Shown: positions 17,084 to 25,722 of the stretch, piece by piece
Layout of the letters: each line of letters opens with the position of its first letter
Numbering within the stretch: position 1 is the stretch's first letter
Assembly (NCBI GenBank): GCA_964515115.1
Contig: CAZESB010000002.1
Coordinates: 1-64,000 of the forward strand
Length of the DNA: 64,000 nt
Source of the DNA: UBA1370 sp964515115
GTDB taxonomy: Bacteria > Patescibacteriota > Microgenomatia > UBA1400 > PJMF01
Direction: 5' to 3'
Program-made: the position numbers and the translations under genes
Notes under the pieces: model-generated
What the model was told of the DNA's origin: nothing
Seen by the model: the letters and a program-made list of their open reading frames with translations, nothing else
The model's database searches: none

Positions 17084-17092
17084 ATTGTAACA
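17084..17092 (-). promoter_or_regulatory. Extended -10 of the UDP-glucuronate epimerase gene
   Basis: TGTTACAAT on the minus strand is an extended -10 (TGn plus TACAAT at 17084-17089), 9 bp from the ATG at 17074. A TTGCAA at 17109-17114 is at a long 19-bp spacing. Confidence 0.42.
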
Positions 17093-17150
17093 TTTTATGG
17101 GTTCTTTTTTGCAAGGTTAAGGCAAAGTTTTAAATGTAAAGTGGCACTAA

Positions 17151-17480
17151 ATGAGCTGGGAAGTTGATTATTATCAGTCAAATCAGGGAAGAATTCCGGT
17201 AAGGGAATTCATTCAACATCAATTACCGGCGACAATTGCCAAATGCAACTTTGTGATAAACATACTTCAAGAAGCAGGCCCTTTTATTCCGACTCAGTTT
17301 AGCAAGAAATTGGACTTCAACATCTTTGAATTAAGAATAGTTGGAAGGGTGCAAGTCAGGATTTTGTATATCATTCACAACAATAAATTTGTCTTATTAC
17401 ATGCTTTTAGAAAAAAAACTAATAAGATACCAAAAAAAGAAATTAAAATCGCGATTGCAAGGAGAAATGAATTGAGATAA
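17151..17480 (+). CDS. HigB/RelE-like toxin (phage Gp49-like)
   Basis: This 109-residue protein of the RelE/HigB Gp49-like group is probably a ribosome-dependent mRNA interferase. Family marks are WEVDYYQSNQGRIPVREFI at the start, FELRI followed by VRILYIIHNNKFVLLHAFRKK, and a basic C-terminal helix ending in AIARRNEL. The toxin precedes its HTH antitoxin, the HigBA order, with a 33-bp gap. It diverges from the epimerase gene. Chromosomal type II pairs like this may stabilise a region or give phage defence; no direct evidence is visible here. Confidence 0.82.
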   Translation: MSWEVDYYQSNQGRIPVREFIQHQLPATIAKCNFVINILQEAGPFIPTQFSKKLDFNIFELRIVGRVQVRILYIIHNNKFVLLHAFRKKTNKIPKKEIKIAIARRNELR

Positions 17481-17513
17481 TATTGGATGAATCAATTAAT
17501 ATAAACCAAAAAT

Positions 17514-17810
17514 ATGAGAAAAAATAAAGCAACTACTGTTCCATATTCTAGGGAGGATTTCTTGCAAGATCCTGAAGTATTGCGTGAGTATAAGCGGCTC
17601 AAACCTCAGCTTGACATGATAGTAAAATTAATCAAGATTAGAACACAACTAAACCTCACCCAAGCTCAACTGGCCAAGAAAGTTGGTGCTAGCCAGTCTT
17701 TAGTCTCAAGAATTGAAACCGGTGTTGCCAGTCCATCACTCGATTTTCTAACCAAGCTTGCAGACGCGCTTAACAGCAACCTAGAAATCAAGTTTAAGCC
17801 ACGGCAGTAA
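17514..17810 (+). CDS. HigA-like antitoxin, XRE-family HTH
   Basis: This 98-residue antitoxin has a helix-turn-helix of the XRE/Cro type in LTQAQLAKKVGASQSLVSRI followed by ETGVASPSLDFLTKLADAL. The N-terminal 45 residues would bind and block the toxin. It follows the toxin gene by 33 bp and is expected to repress the shared promoter. It has no clear Shine-Dalgarno sequence. Its stop lies in an inverted repeat shared with the convergent galE-like gene. Confidence 0.83.
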   Translation: MRKNKATTVPYSREDFLQDPEVLREYKRLKPQLDMIVKLIKIRTQLNLTQAQLAKKVGASQSLVSRIETGVASPSLDFLTKLADALNSNLEIKFKPRQ

Positions 17811-17825
17811 AATTTAAGTTACTGC
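17804..17825. terminator. Inverted repeat at convergent gene ends, possible bidirectional terminator
   Basis: GCAGTAA (17804-17810) and TTACTGC (17819-17825) form a 7-bp stem with an 8-base loop spanning the stop codons of both convergent genes. There is no T-run on either side, so a rho-independent terminator is not certain. Confidence 0.3.
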
Positions 17826-18894
17826 TTCCAAAGTTTTAAGAAATAAGCCACTGTTTCCTTCAAGCCTGCTTCTAACTGCACTTCAGCCTGCCAACCCAAA
17901 AGCTCTCTCGCTTTGCTGGCATCCGCCACTAGCACTAAAGGATCACCCGGCCTCTCGGGGAAATGCTTGACCTTAGCCTCCTTACCCATGATTTTACTGA
18001 CAATCTCCACAATCTCCAAAACTGACGAGGGTCTCTCTGTCGAAAGATTGAAATAATGATATTTTTGTCTATTTTCCTGAGCCATCGTGTAGTCTAAAGC
18101 CCGCAAGTGAGCCTCAACCACATCATGAATGTAAATGTAATCACGTTGATGCTCGCCACTGCCCCAAACTGTCACTTCATCACCTTCATGGATCTGCTTG
18201 ATGAACCTGGGAATAGCATGAGTTTCCGGCTGATGATGTTCTTCCGGACCATACAAGTTGAAATAGCGCAGAGCCANNNNNNNNNNNNNNNNNNNNNNNN
18301 NNNNNNNNNNNNNNNNNNNNNNNNNNNNNNNNNNNNNNNNNNNNNNNNNNNNNNNNNNNNNNNNNNNNNNNNNNNNGTTTCCGGCTGATGATGTTCTTCC
18401 GGACCATACAAGTTGAAATAGCGCAGAGCCACACCAGTAAAATCATAGGCCTGACAATATGAAGACAGCAAACCCTCCATCGCCAGTTTAGTCATACCAT
18501 AAGGATTGATGGGAATAGTGCGATCATCTTCCTTAATTGGTACCTGCAGTGGTTCACCATAAATAGCGGCGCTGGAGGAAAAAATCAAAGTTTTAAGGTC
18601 ATTTTGCCTCATGGCTTCAAGTATGGCAATCGTGCCCATAACGTTGTAATCCGTATATCGAGCTGGTTGCTGCACAGATTCGCCTGCTTCAATCAGCGAG
18701 GCCAAATGAAAAATCGCCTCGGCATCTTTAATTTCCTCAAGCATCTTGGCAGAATCACGTACATCAGCAATGACGGTGGGAAATTCTGGATTTTCTTTGA
18801 GGTCTATGACTTTAATTTCATGACCAGATTGGTCGAGTGCCCGACACAAATGTTTGCCTAAAAAGCCGGCGCCGCCTGTTACGATTATTTTCAT
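17819..18894 (-). CDS. galE: UDP-glucose 4-epimerase-like NAD-dependent epimerase (GalE-like), split by an artificial gap
   Basis: This extended SDR would interconvert UDP-glucose and UDP-galactose. GGAGFLG near the N-terminus, SSSAAIYG, PYGMTK (YxxxK) and ALRYFNLYGPE are all GalE-group marks. The gene contains 100 Ns at 18277-18376 whose flanks are the same 55 bases. Removing one copy and the Ns leaves 921 bp, a multiple of three, and an uninterrupted 306-residue protein, so the break is an assembly artefact. The ATG at 18894 has AAGAAAGG 5 bp upstream, a rare clear Shine-Dalgarno here. Related epimerases with other UDP-sugar substrates cannot be excluded. Confidence 0.82.
18222..18276. repeat. 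Left copy of a 55-bp gap-flanking duplication
   Basis: Identical to 18377-18431 on the other side of the N block. Best explained as overlapping contig ends joined with a fixed 100-N spacer. Confidence 0.95.
18277..18376. other. Assembly gap (100 N)
   Basis: Exactly 100 Ns. The flanks duplicate each other, so the true gap size is negative and no sequence is missing. Confidence 0.97.
18377..18431. repeat. Right copy of a 55-bp gap-flanking duplication
   Basis: Identical to 18222-18276. One copy should be removed when the scaffold is repaired. Confidence 0.95.
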
Positions 18895-18913
18895 AATTGC
18901 CTTTCTTGCTGTC

Positions 18914-20113
18914 TTAAGCCACCCAATATCCTTGAACAAAAAGCATGGTGTTGATAGCTAATAGTATAGCCGAGATGATCAAATATACATACAAAAGCCG
19001 TGTTCGTGGTGCCAGTACTTGGGTAAGCAAAATCATCAGCGCGAATGCTGGCAAAATATACCGAGGCATACTGGAAAAAGTGCCGGTGAATGCAGGGATA
19101 ATCATAATGCCGATTGAGTAGATCACCCAAGATAAGCGAACCGATTTTAGGGCATATAAAAGCGCCCCCATTCCCACAATTCCCGCTAAAGCTTCTTGGA
19201 AATAGGTTAGGTATCGCCAGCTGAGGGCATTGGTAGCCAGGATTTTAAGAGAGCGCCAAACTACCTGGGGATACATAATGAGTTTTTCGGAGCGAAAACC
19301 ACCGAACTCATTTTGTACGTGGAAAAAATAAAGCGGGTCATTAAAGTTCTGTCGCAAATAGAGCATGTAAGTGATTAAGCCAACAGAGCCAGACAGCACT
19401 AGAATTATTGCTGGCCAATAATTTTTATAGGTCGTTTTTAGTGAAATAACTATCTGCTTTTGCTTAACAAATCGCCAAACGTCACTAAGAGTATTTGCTC
19501 CATTTGCTTGCAAATATATTTCTATCAACAAAGCCGGAACCAAAACGATGCCAACTACTCTGGTAGCGGTTGCTAGCGCTATTAAAACTCCAGTGATGAT
19601 CCAACGTTTTTGTGCAGCAGCTAGAAAAGCACCAATCGTCAGCAACATAAACATTGATTCGTTGTAAAACGCTCCTAAAAAGAAAGAAGTGGGAAAAGTC
19701 AATAGAATTAGTGTGCCAATAAAAGCTTGTTCTTTGGAAAAAGTTAGTCGCAAAAATCGAAACCAGAAAATAATCAGCAAGAACATGGCTAGATTCGATA
19801 AAATCAAACCAGCTAAAAGGGGTGAGAGGCCGCTGCCAGTAATTACTCTGGCTGAAAGTGGAAAACCGGGGAAAAATGCCTGGATTAGGTCAGTTTTTAA
19901 GTAACCTTCGTTAATGATAGTTAAATAATGAGCGCCATCAAAATTGGCCCAAGAATAAAGCCATTGTGGTAGATTTTTTGCTGCCCACTCCCCTGGTGTA
20001 AAAGTTGGTTGGTAAACAAAAAATATGGCAGCCAGCGCACCAATTAAAAATAGCATCGCTCTCCAAAGTAGAAACAAGCTACTTAGCTGCGCCAGGATCG
20101 AAAATTTTCTCAT
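18914..20113 (-). CDS. Membrane mannosyltransferase-like protein (PIG-V/GT76-like)
   Basis: This 399-residue polytopic protein has about ten membrane helices. The first outside loop has WANFDGAHYLTIINEGY and FFPGFPL, and a later one has TSFFLGAFYNESMF; this D-x-x-H...FFP...YNES pattern is that of the PIG-V (GPI mannosyltransferase II) family, which in bacteria is thought to use polyprenyl-phosphate mannose at the outer membrane face. It overlaps the upstream GT4 gene by 4 bp (ATGA), and its stop is 19 bp before galE. The actual sugar is unproven. Confidence 0.75.
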   Translation of the reverse strand: MRKFSILAQLSSLFLLWRAMLFLIGALAAIFFVYQPTFTPGEWAAKNLPQWLYSWANFDGAHYLTIINEGYLKTDLIQAFFPGFPLSARVITGSGLSPLLAGLILSNLAMFLLIIFWFRFLRLTFSKEQAFIGTLILLTFPTSFFLGAFYNESMFMLLTIGAFLAAAQKRWIITGVLIALATATRVVGIVLVPALLIEIYLQANGANTLSDVWRFVKQKQIVISLKTTYKNYWPAIILVLSGSVGLITYMLYLRQNFNDPLYFFHVQNEFGGFRSEKLIMYPQVVWRSLKILATNALSWRYLTYFQEALAGIVGMGALLYALKSVRLSWVIYSIGIMIIPAFTGTFSSMPRYILPAFALMILLTQVLAPRTRLLYVYLIISAILLAINTMLFVQGYWVA

Positions 20114-21162
20114 TTTTGCTTAAGCACTTTTTTGTATACTTCAACTGTATTGGCCGCGGTTTTTTGCCAGCTGAAAGCTTGACTCCACTGGTAAGCTGCT
20201 TTAATTTTCTGTTCACGCCTGCTTTTAGACCAGCTTAAAACTTGCTCTACTCCCGCTGCCAATTCTTCAGCATTGGTACCGGTGTAGACAGCGTCTTCTC
20301 CGCCCACCTCAGGTAAAGAAGAAGTGTTAGTAGCTACCACCGGCGTACGACACTGCATTGCTTCTAAAACCGGTAGGCCAAAACCTTCGTACAAACTAGG
20401 CTGAATATAGCAAAGAGCACCTGAGTAAATAGCGGCCAAATCTTCCTCAGAATCAGTTAAAACATTAGTGAGAAAATGAACTCTCGGCGCTACGTTGCTG
20501 AGCGCCAACTGGGTTTCAATCCACTGCCATTCGGGGATCTCTTGTTCAACAAAATTTTTACCCACACAGACCAAATGCACGTTTTCAGGCAAAAATTTCA
20601 TCATTTTAATTAATTGAGGAATATTTTTATTGTAATTAATGTCACCAACGTACAAAACGTACTGCTTAGGCAAATGGTAACGCTTAGCAACCTTATTAAC
20701 CACTATTTCTTTTTGAGCTTTTAGATTCGGATTGGCTGCCAAATAAACCACGTGGATTTTTTCTTCCGGAATTCCCAGGTATTTAACAATATCAATTTTG
20801 GAAGATTCCGAATCGGTAATGATGCCATTGACAGTTTTAAGGGCGATTTTTTGCTGATTAAACCGCAACTTGCCCTTAATTCCCGGTGGATAGTATTGAG
20901 GAAATTTAAGTGGAATGACATCATGCACCGTCACTACAGTTTTTTTAGTCATATCAATTGGCAAAGTATTAAAGAAAAGGTCGAAAAAAGGAAAATGAGT
21001 GATGTCTGGCTTCAGATTTTTCCCCTTTTCCAGGGTAGATGAACGAAAGACCTCAATGTCCTCAATTTGTTCGAGATGTTCCAATAACTCTCTGGTATAA
21101 GTCCCCACACCTCTGATAGCGTGCCCACTGGAAAGCGGACTAGTGTCGATCAGTACTTTCAT
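20110..21162 (-). CDS. GT4-family glycosyltransferase
   Basis: This 350-residue GT-B enzyme resembles mannosyl- and rhamnosyltransferases of polysaccharide loci. IRGVGTYTRELLEHL is the N-terminal acceptor loop, TVHDVIPLKFP and GIITDSESSKIDIV mark the first domain, VLYVGDINYNKNIPQL opens the second, and QPSLYEGFGLPVLEAMQCRTP is the E-x7-E donor motif. It starts 23 bp inside the upstream GT2 gene and ends in an ATGA overlap with the PIG-V-like gene, so the three are translated as a unit. Confidence 0.88.
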   Translation of the reverse strand: MKVLIDTSPLSSGHAIRGVGTYTRELLEHLEQIEDIEVFRSSTLEKGKNLKPDITHFPFFDLFFNTLPIDMTKKTVVTVHDVIPLKFPQYYPPGIKGKLRFNQQKIALKTVNGIITDSESSKIDIVKYLGIPEEKIHVVYLAANPNLKAQKEIVVNKVAKRYHLPKQYVLYVGDINYNKNIPQLIKMMKFLPENVHLVCVGKNFVEQEIPEWQWIETQLALSNVAPRVHFLTNVLTDSEEDLAAIYSGALCYIQPSLYEGFGLPVLEAMQCRTPVVATNTSSLPEVGGEDAVYTGTNAEELAAGVEQVLSWSKSRREQKIKAAYQWSQAFSWQKTAANTVEVYKKVLKQK

Positions 21163-21937
21163 AAATTTCCCATAATTTTAAGTAAGCAATGCTGTGGTGC
21201 AGACCACTCATGACTGCAAAAACAAAGCCCGGTGCTCCGTCTACAAAGCCTTTGTGGCGAAAATAAAGGCTGAAAAATGTTCGTAGTGGCTGCCAAAGCA
21301 AGTATTTAAAGGAGGCGCCAGCGGTAATTTTTTGGCCGGCTTCTTTGAGCTGAGTGGCTTTAAAAGAAGTGTAAGTATTGAATTTTCTTAGGTAATCGGC
21401 AAAAGAGGGGTTGCCGTAATGAATCAGATGGCCAGCCGCTACCCCAACTTCACCCGCCACAGTCATTTGTTCATGAACATCTTTTTGTGGCAACTTGGCA
21501 AAACCATTGATGTAGAGCCTAATCACCGGATCGGGATATTGACCGCCTTTTTTGAGAAAAGAACCAAGAAAATAATTTTTGCGCTTGAGCCACCAAGCTA
21601 CCGGTTGAGTTTCAGACGGTTTAGTTTGTCGCTCAAACCTAGCTTGATATTCTTTGAGAATAAAGGCGGCCAAGTCATCATCCACCACTTCGTCTGCATC
21701 CAGCTGCAGTACCAGTTTGCCCTTAGCAGCATCCATGGCCATTTGTTTATTAATGTGAAAATTGGGTTTGTTGGTAGTTTTGATGACTCGAGCACCCAGT
21801 TTCTTGGCTAGCTGACGGGTACTATCGGTAGAGCTGCCATCTACCACCACAATTTCATCAGCAAAATTTTTCACCGAATTGAGACAGCGTTCGAGATTAG
21901 CTTCTTCATTGTAGACAGCTAGCACTACGGAAATCAT
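21140..21937 (-). CDS. GT2-family glycosyltransferase (WaaE/KdtX-like)
   Basis: This 265-residue GT-A enzyme has ISVVLAVYNEEANLERCLNS, VVVDGSSTDST for nucleotide binding and QLDADEVVDDDL as the metal site; the NEE and DADE forms define the WaaE (lipopolysaccharide core glucosyltransferase) branch. A hydrophobic C-terminal third may attach it to the membrane. It begins an apparent transcription unit: a TATGAT box lies 6 bp before its ATG, overlapping the stop of the preceding membrane-protein gene. Donor sugar unknown. Confidence 0.86.
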   Translation of the reverse strand: MISVVLAVYNEEANLERCLNSVKNFADEIVVVDGSSTDSTRQLAKKLGARVIKTTNKPNFHINKQMAMDAAKGKLVLQLDADEVVDDDLAAFILKEYQARFERQTKPSETQPVAWWLKRKNYFLGSFLKKGGQYPDPVIRLYINGFAKLPQKDVHEQMTVAGEVGVAAGHLIHYGNPSFADYLRKFNTYTSFKATQLKEAGQKITAGASFKYLLWQPLRTFFSLYFRHKGFVDGAPGFVFAVMSGLHHSIAYLKLWEIYESTDRH

Positions 21938-21943
21938 GGGATT

Positions 21944-21949
21944 ATCATA
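21944..21949 (-). promoter_or_regulatory. Putative -10 box before the WaaE-like gene
   Basis: TATGAT, then AATCCC, then the ATG at 21937. The arrangement is almost identical to TATGAT-ATTCCC-ATG at 14854, although the two genes are in different operons. No -35 is obvious. Confidence 0.38.
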
Positions 21950-23008
21950 TCATGATGACTGACGAGCTTGCAGCTTGTTTGTAAAACGAGAACATGAAAA
22001 ATATTGAATAAGAAAAAACAGGAAAATCCCTAGGATTAATAATAATTCCATCGGTTCCTCCCAAAGAGTTTCTCCTTTTCTGAGCCGAAGATAAAATCGA
22101 TCAAAATTGTAAGCAAAAGCAGTGAAAAAGTAAAAAAATAAATACCAGTCCGGAGTGGCGATTTCTAGTAAAACAGCAATCTGGCCACCAAAAAATTTCA
22201 TCAGCCTGGTTTTCACAGTCCAAAGCAAACTGCCAACCAAACCAATGATCATATAACCACGATAAACATAGCCAAAAACTGAATCAATGTTATGTAGGGT
22301 GAGCTCTCCCTGAGTATTCCTGGCCGCGAACTCTGCCGGAGTATCAAAACTCAAAAGCCGCTGCCCCCAAGATATCTCCTCTGCTGCTACCAGCGCCAGC
22401 AAGAACGCTGCCATTAATAAGATAAAACTAATTAACTTATTTTTAACGAACCAAATTTTAGCGCTCAGACTAGCCAACACCGCTGAACCCATCAGTAACA
22501 AAAACTGGGCGTACTCGACTATGGAATCTTCAGCTACCAACCAGCGAAAAATAAAATTATTTCTTACATAAATTAAAGCTGCTATGACAAACAAAACGCC
22601 GGGAGTAATGAAAATTAATCTTCGCCAATGACGCTGGTAAAATATTTTAGGCCGAGTCACCAGAAAGGTTGTGCCCGCTGCCAGAGGCAAATAAACAATT
22701 CTGGAAATATTGAAACCAAAAATTTCTTGAACATAGGTGTTATAGTGATAGAGTTCTAAGCCTAAAAAAATCGCCGCTATTATCATCAGTATAGGCAAAA
22801 GCAGATAATTATGAACTCGCCAAAAAAGAGAGTTTTGTTTGCTGCCAAAAAATTTAATGGACGCAAAACCAAATAGTGGCGCCAATATCATCATTAGTCT
22901 GGAATCAAAAATCGGGATCGAGTCAAGAGGGCTGGATACATTGAAAGCATCTAAAGCTAGAAAAAAATAAGCAAAAATAATCAGGGCTAAAAGCGCGCGT
23001 TTCTTCAT
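21950..23008 (-). CDS. Uncharacterised polytopic membrane protein
   Basis: This 352-residue protein has eight to ten membrane helices. A loop between helices carries AAEEISWGQRLLSFDTP, then ELTLHNIDSVFG; the EEISWGQ...LHN pattern recurs in an uncharacterised bacterial membrane family that I recall but cannot name securely. The acidic pair and the histidine suggest a catalytic or metal site at the membrane face, possibly in glycolipid handling. It lies between a GT-C transferase (44 bp upstream) and the WaaE-like gene. A periplasm-facing modification enzyme is only a guess. Confidence 0.6.
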   Translation of the reverse strand: MKKRALLALIIFAYFFLALDAFNVSSPLDSIPIFDSRLMMILAPLFGFASIKFFGSKQNSLFWRVHNYLLLPILMIIAAIFLGLELYHYNTYVQEIFGFNISRIVYLPLAAGTTFLVTRPKIFYQRHWRRLIFITPGVLFVIAALIYVRNNFIFRWLVAEDSIVEYAQFLLLMGSAVLASLSAKIWFVKNKLISFILLMAAFLLALVAAEEISWGQRLLSFDTPAEFAARNTQGELTLHNIDSVFGYVYRGYMIIGLVGSLLWTVKTRLMKFFGGQIAVLLEIATPDWYLFFYFFTAFAYNFDRFYLRLRKGETLWEEPMELLLILGIFLFFLIQYFSCSRFTNKLQARQSS

Positions 23009-23052
23009 CTCTTTTATCCTAACTCAAAAATATATTTTCGACTATCTTAATT

Positions 23053-24594
23053 TCATGGGGTAGCTACATAAATAGTCACTGCTTCATTAACCGCAATGGT
23101 TTCTATAATTTCGCCAAATTGTTGTTGGCCCCACCACTGAGAAAGAAATTCTTCATTCTCTGGCCTCTCAACTATAAAAAATATTTTTTCTGGCTGTTTC
23201 AGCTGGCGAGGCATTTGGGTCAACAACCACTCTTTTTGCGCTATATAGGGTATAGCTTCGGGCATATAAGCAAACTCAACTGGTAGTTCCTTGCCATTAA
23301 GAGCATCGCTAAAGTATAAATACTGATAAGCAAAATCATAAATATCCGGAACATAGTGATATGAAGCAAAAGGTGCTGTGCCAGCTTTTTCCCTAATAAC
23401 CTCAATCGCCTCCTTTTTTATCGGTAAAAATGAATGATTGGTCAGTAGTTTGGTTTTATCAACGCTCAAATAATCAAGATAGCTCACTATCGGAGTCAAA
23501 ATTATTAAAGTACAGAAAACAATTTGGTATGGCTTTGGAGCGACCTCAACAATTTTAGCTACCAATAGCACCATCACTGGAATCATGGCGTAAACATACC
23601 AAACATTAAAGTGCAAAAAGAAAAAGCCGATCATCGGAATCAGTATGAAAGCGATAAAGAGCAGCAAATGATAATTGAAGTCTTTGATAACGGTTTTATT
23701 TTTGGTTCTAATTTGACTGTAAACAATTGGCAAAAAGCTTAGCAGCACCAATTGTTTAATCAAGCGATTGGTGTTCTCGGCCAGTAATCTAAATTCAGGT
23801 AAAAAGCCATTACCCAAATCATTAAAGGTAGTGCGCACCACATTAATAATTTTATCTAAGCCAAAGGTGTGCGGTTCACCAGCTTTAAAGTAATTGATGA
23901 CTGACTGAGTCTGGATAAAATTATTTCTGAGTTCAAAAAGTATTTGCGGAGCAAAAGGCAACATCAGCCCGAGTCCTCCCACAACCATAGCTTTAATCTT
24001 AATTTTGGGTTTCAAATAAAATAATACTAAAGCAATTGCGGGCAAATAAAAAATGGCATAAGCTGCCGAAAAATGAAAACCAAAACCGGCAGCCAAACTT
24101 AAAATTAGAGCTTGTTTTTCATTAAGCAGTCGATTTTCTCTAATTTGTTTAAAAACGATCAAAATAATTAAAGTTATTAAAGACATCGGAAACGGATTCC
24201 AAGCGCTGGTAGAAATCATCAACCAAAATGGGGCGCCAACCACGATAACAGCCGCAATTTTGCCAAAATATTTATAAGCCAAATAAACCTGAATCATCAC
24301 CAGTATAAACATGGCATAGACAGCTGAAATCGGATTAAAATTACCAAGCCAGAAAAAAGGAGCCAGCAAGTAATACCATCCAGGCCCAAAATATAAGCCC
24401 GGAATACTAGTCCACGGGCCAATAAGAGTGGGCTGTTTGGAAACTAACATGTTCATAATTGCCAGCGAATCTTTGCCGTGATCAAAGCCAAAAGGGATCA
24501 CTTCATCCAGAAGATAAGGCAATCTCGTTAGTGCAACTAAAAGTAAAAACAAGATCAGTAAATAATGCTTTTTAGCAGCCACAAGAAATTTCAT
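23053..24594 (-). CDS. GT39/ArnT-like membrane glycosyltransferase
   Basis: This 513-residue protein has about twelve membrane helices in two thirds of its length. The first loop has FGFDHGKDSLAIMNML and then WTSIPGLYFGPGWYYLLAP, the D-x-x-D plus GP-x-Y pattern of PMT_2-type GT-C enzymes that transfer sugar from a polyprenyl phosphate outside the cytoplasm. A soluble C-terminal segment of about 110 residues follows. The start at 24594 is chosen for its ATGA overlap with the upstream gene. The protein at 55440 has the same layout (GDQGRDSMV and GPLYYY), so the two are probably paralogues. Confidence 0.76.
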   Translation of the reverse strand: MKFLVAAKKHYLLILFLLLVALTRLPYLLDEVIPFGFDHGKDSLAIMNMLVSKQPTLIGPWTSIPGLYFGPGWYYLLAPFFWLGNFNPISAVYAMFILVMIQVYLAYKYFGKIAAVIVVGAPFWLMISTSAWNPFPMSLITLIILIVFKQIRENRLLNEKQALILSLAAGFGFHFSAAYAIFYLPAIALVLFYLKPKIKIKAMVVGGLGLMLPFAPQILFELRNNFIQTQSVINYFKAGEPHTFGLDKIINVVRTTFNDLGNGFLPEFRLLAENTNRLIKQLVLLSFLPIVYSQIRTKNKTVIKDFNYHLLLFIAFILIPMIGFFFLHFNVWYVYAMIPVMVLLVAKIVEVAPKPYQIVFCTLIILTPIVSYLDYLSVDKTKLLTNHSFLPIKKEAIEVIREKAGTAPFASYHYVPDIYDFAYQYLYFSDALNGKELPVEFAYMPEAIPYIAQKEWLLTQMPRQLKQPEKIFFIVERPENEEFLSQWWGQQQFGEIIETIAVNEAVTIYVATP

Positions 24595-25697
24595 GCTTCT
24601 TTCATCATAGCTAATAAATAAACACTGCCTAAGACCCAAAATGGTAATAGTGTAATGAAAAATCTATCACCAGCGGCCGCACCTAGGCCATAAATCAGTA
24701 GTTGTAAGAAAGCAAAACTCGTTAAAACTACTAGGTTGTAATTCTTTCTTTTAAGACCCAAAACGAATCCCGCCACTGAGCCGATGAACACCAGCGGCCA
24801 GCTAACAGACCAATGAGCTGTTTTTTCATAGCCACCTCCCGCCCACCAAGCCTGATGCTGCCCAGTAAAAAGTGTTTGGAGATTTAAAAATTTTGGCGCA
24901 TCGGTTTTTCCCATAAACCAACTAAGGCGGTATTTCTCAAAAGCAAACCAATCAAAAAGGTTGTGATTATTAACAAAAAAAATAATATAGGCACCAAAGT
25001 AAATAGCTACAGCAGTTATTAAAGCCACCACCGCTTCTTTGAGCTCTTTTTTTCTCCAAGCATCAATGGCTAAAAACATCAACAGCAGTGCCACCAGCGG
25101 AAAAGGATACTTTACGGTCGCGGCAATCCCCAAGCCAGCACCAACCATGAGAGATTTCTGATAACCTTTAAAATCTCCAAGCAAGCCATAGAAAAACAAC
25201 AAATAAGCAAAAAGTAGTGGTAAATCTAAAAGCGCGTAACGCAAATGTACTTGAATTAAAGCGAAAGTCCCTAAAATTGCCAAAGCCAACAAGCGCAGGG
25301 CCTTTTTAGAGGTAACTAGGCCCGACAATAAGTAAAATAAGACCAAAATGCCACTGTAGAGAGGCAAGTTTGCCAGGTAGGGATTACCGGTAAAATGATG
25401 AAACAACCCATACCAATATTTAGCTAAAGGAGGATGTTCGAAATTAATGGTGGTCGGATCCTCTCCTCTCACATAAGCATAGCCAGCGTAAACATACAAT
25501 TCCGAATCACTGATTTTTTGTGGTGATTTTTCACCCAAAACATACTGTGAGGTGCTATATTTTTGTTCGTATTCGTTAATATCTACGGGACAGCAGAAGT
25601 ATTCCCAATAACGCAACACCGGAATTAAAATCAAGAGCGCTATCAACAACCCAGTGGCTAAGTATTTTTTAGGTTGATTTTGCAGATTGACAAGCAC
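24591..25697 (-). CDS. GT39-like membrane transferase with HPP motif
   Basis: This 368-residue protein with about nine membrane helices carries NFEHPPLAKYWYG in its first large loop, the E/D-HPP-L hallmark of dolichyl-phosphate-mannose-protein mannosyltransferase (PMT) relatives and ArnT. The start is the GTG at 25697, preceded by AGAGGAG four bases away, one of the few strong Shine-Dalgarno sequences in the window. It is 25 bp from the upstream GT2 gene. It would use a polyprenyl-phosphate sugar outside the membrane; whether the acceptor is a glycan or a protein is unknown. Confidence 0.76.
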   Translation of the reverse strand: MLVNLQNQPKKYLATGLLIALLILIPVLRYWEYFCCPVDINEYEQKYSTSQYVLGEKSPQKISDSELYVYAGYAYVRGEDPTTINFEHPPLAKYWYGLFHHFTGNPYLANLPLYSGILVLFYLLSGLVTSKKALRLLALAILGTFALIQVHLRYALLDLPLLFAYLLFFYGLLGDFKGYQKSLMVGAGLGIAATVKYPFPLVALLLMFLAIDAWRKKELKEAVVALITAVAIYFGAYIIFFVNNHNLFDWFAFEKYRLSWFMGKTDAPKFLNLQTLFTGQHQAWWAGGGYEKTAHWSVSWPLVFIGSVAGFVLGLKRKNYNLVVLTSFAFLQLLIYGLGAAAGDRFFITLLPFWVLGSVYLLAMMKEA

Positions 25698-25722
25698 GGC
25701 ACTCCTCTGTGGTTAGCTACGG

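Noticed and set aside
18222..18431. Biological direct repeat or mobile-element target duplication
   Set aside because: The two copies are separated only by a fixed 100-N spacer, which is the mark of scaffolding.
17819..18939. galE-like gene as a frameshifted pseudogene
   Set aside because: The break is a joined contig overlap with duplicated ends; collapsing it restores an intact frame.
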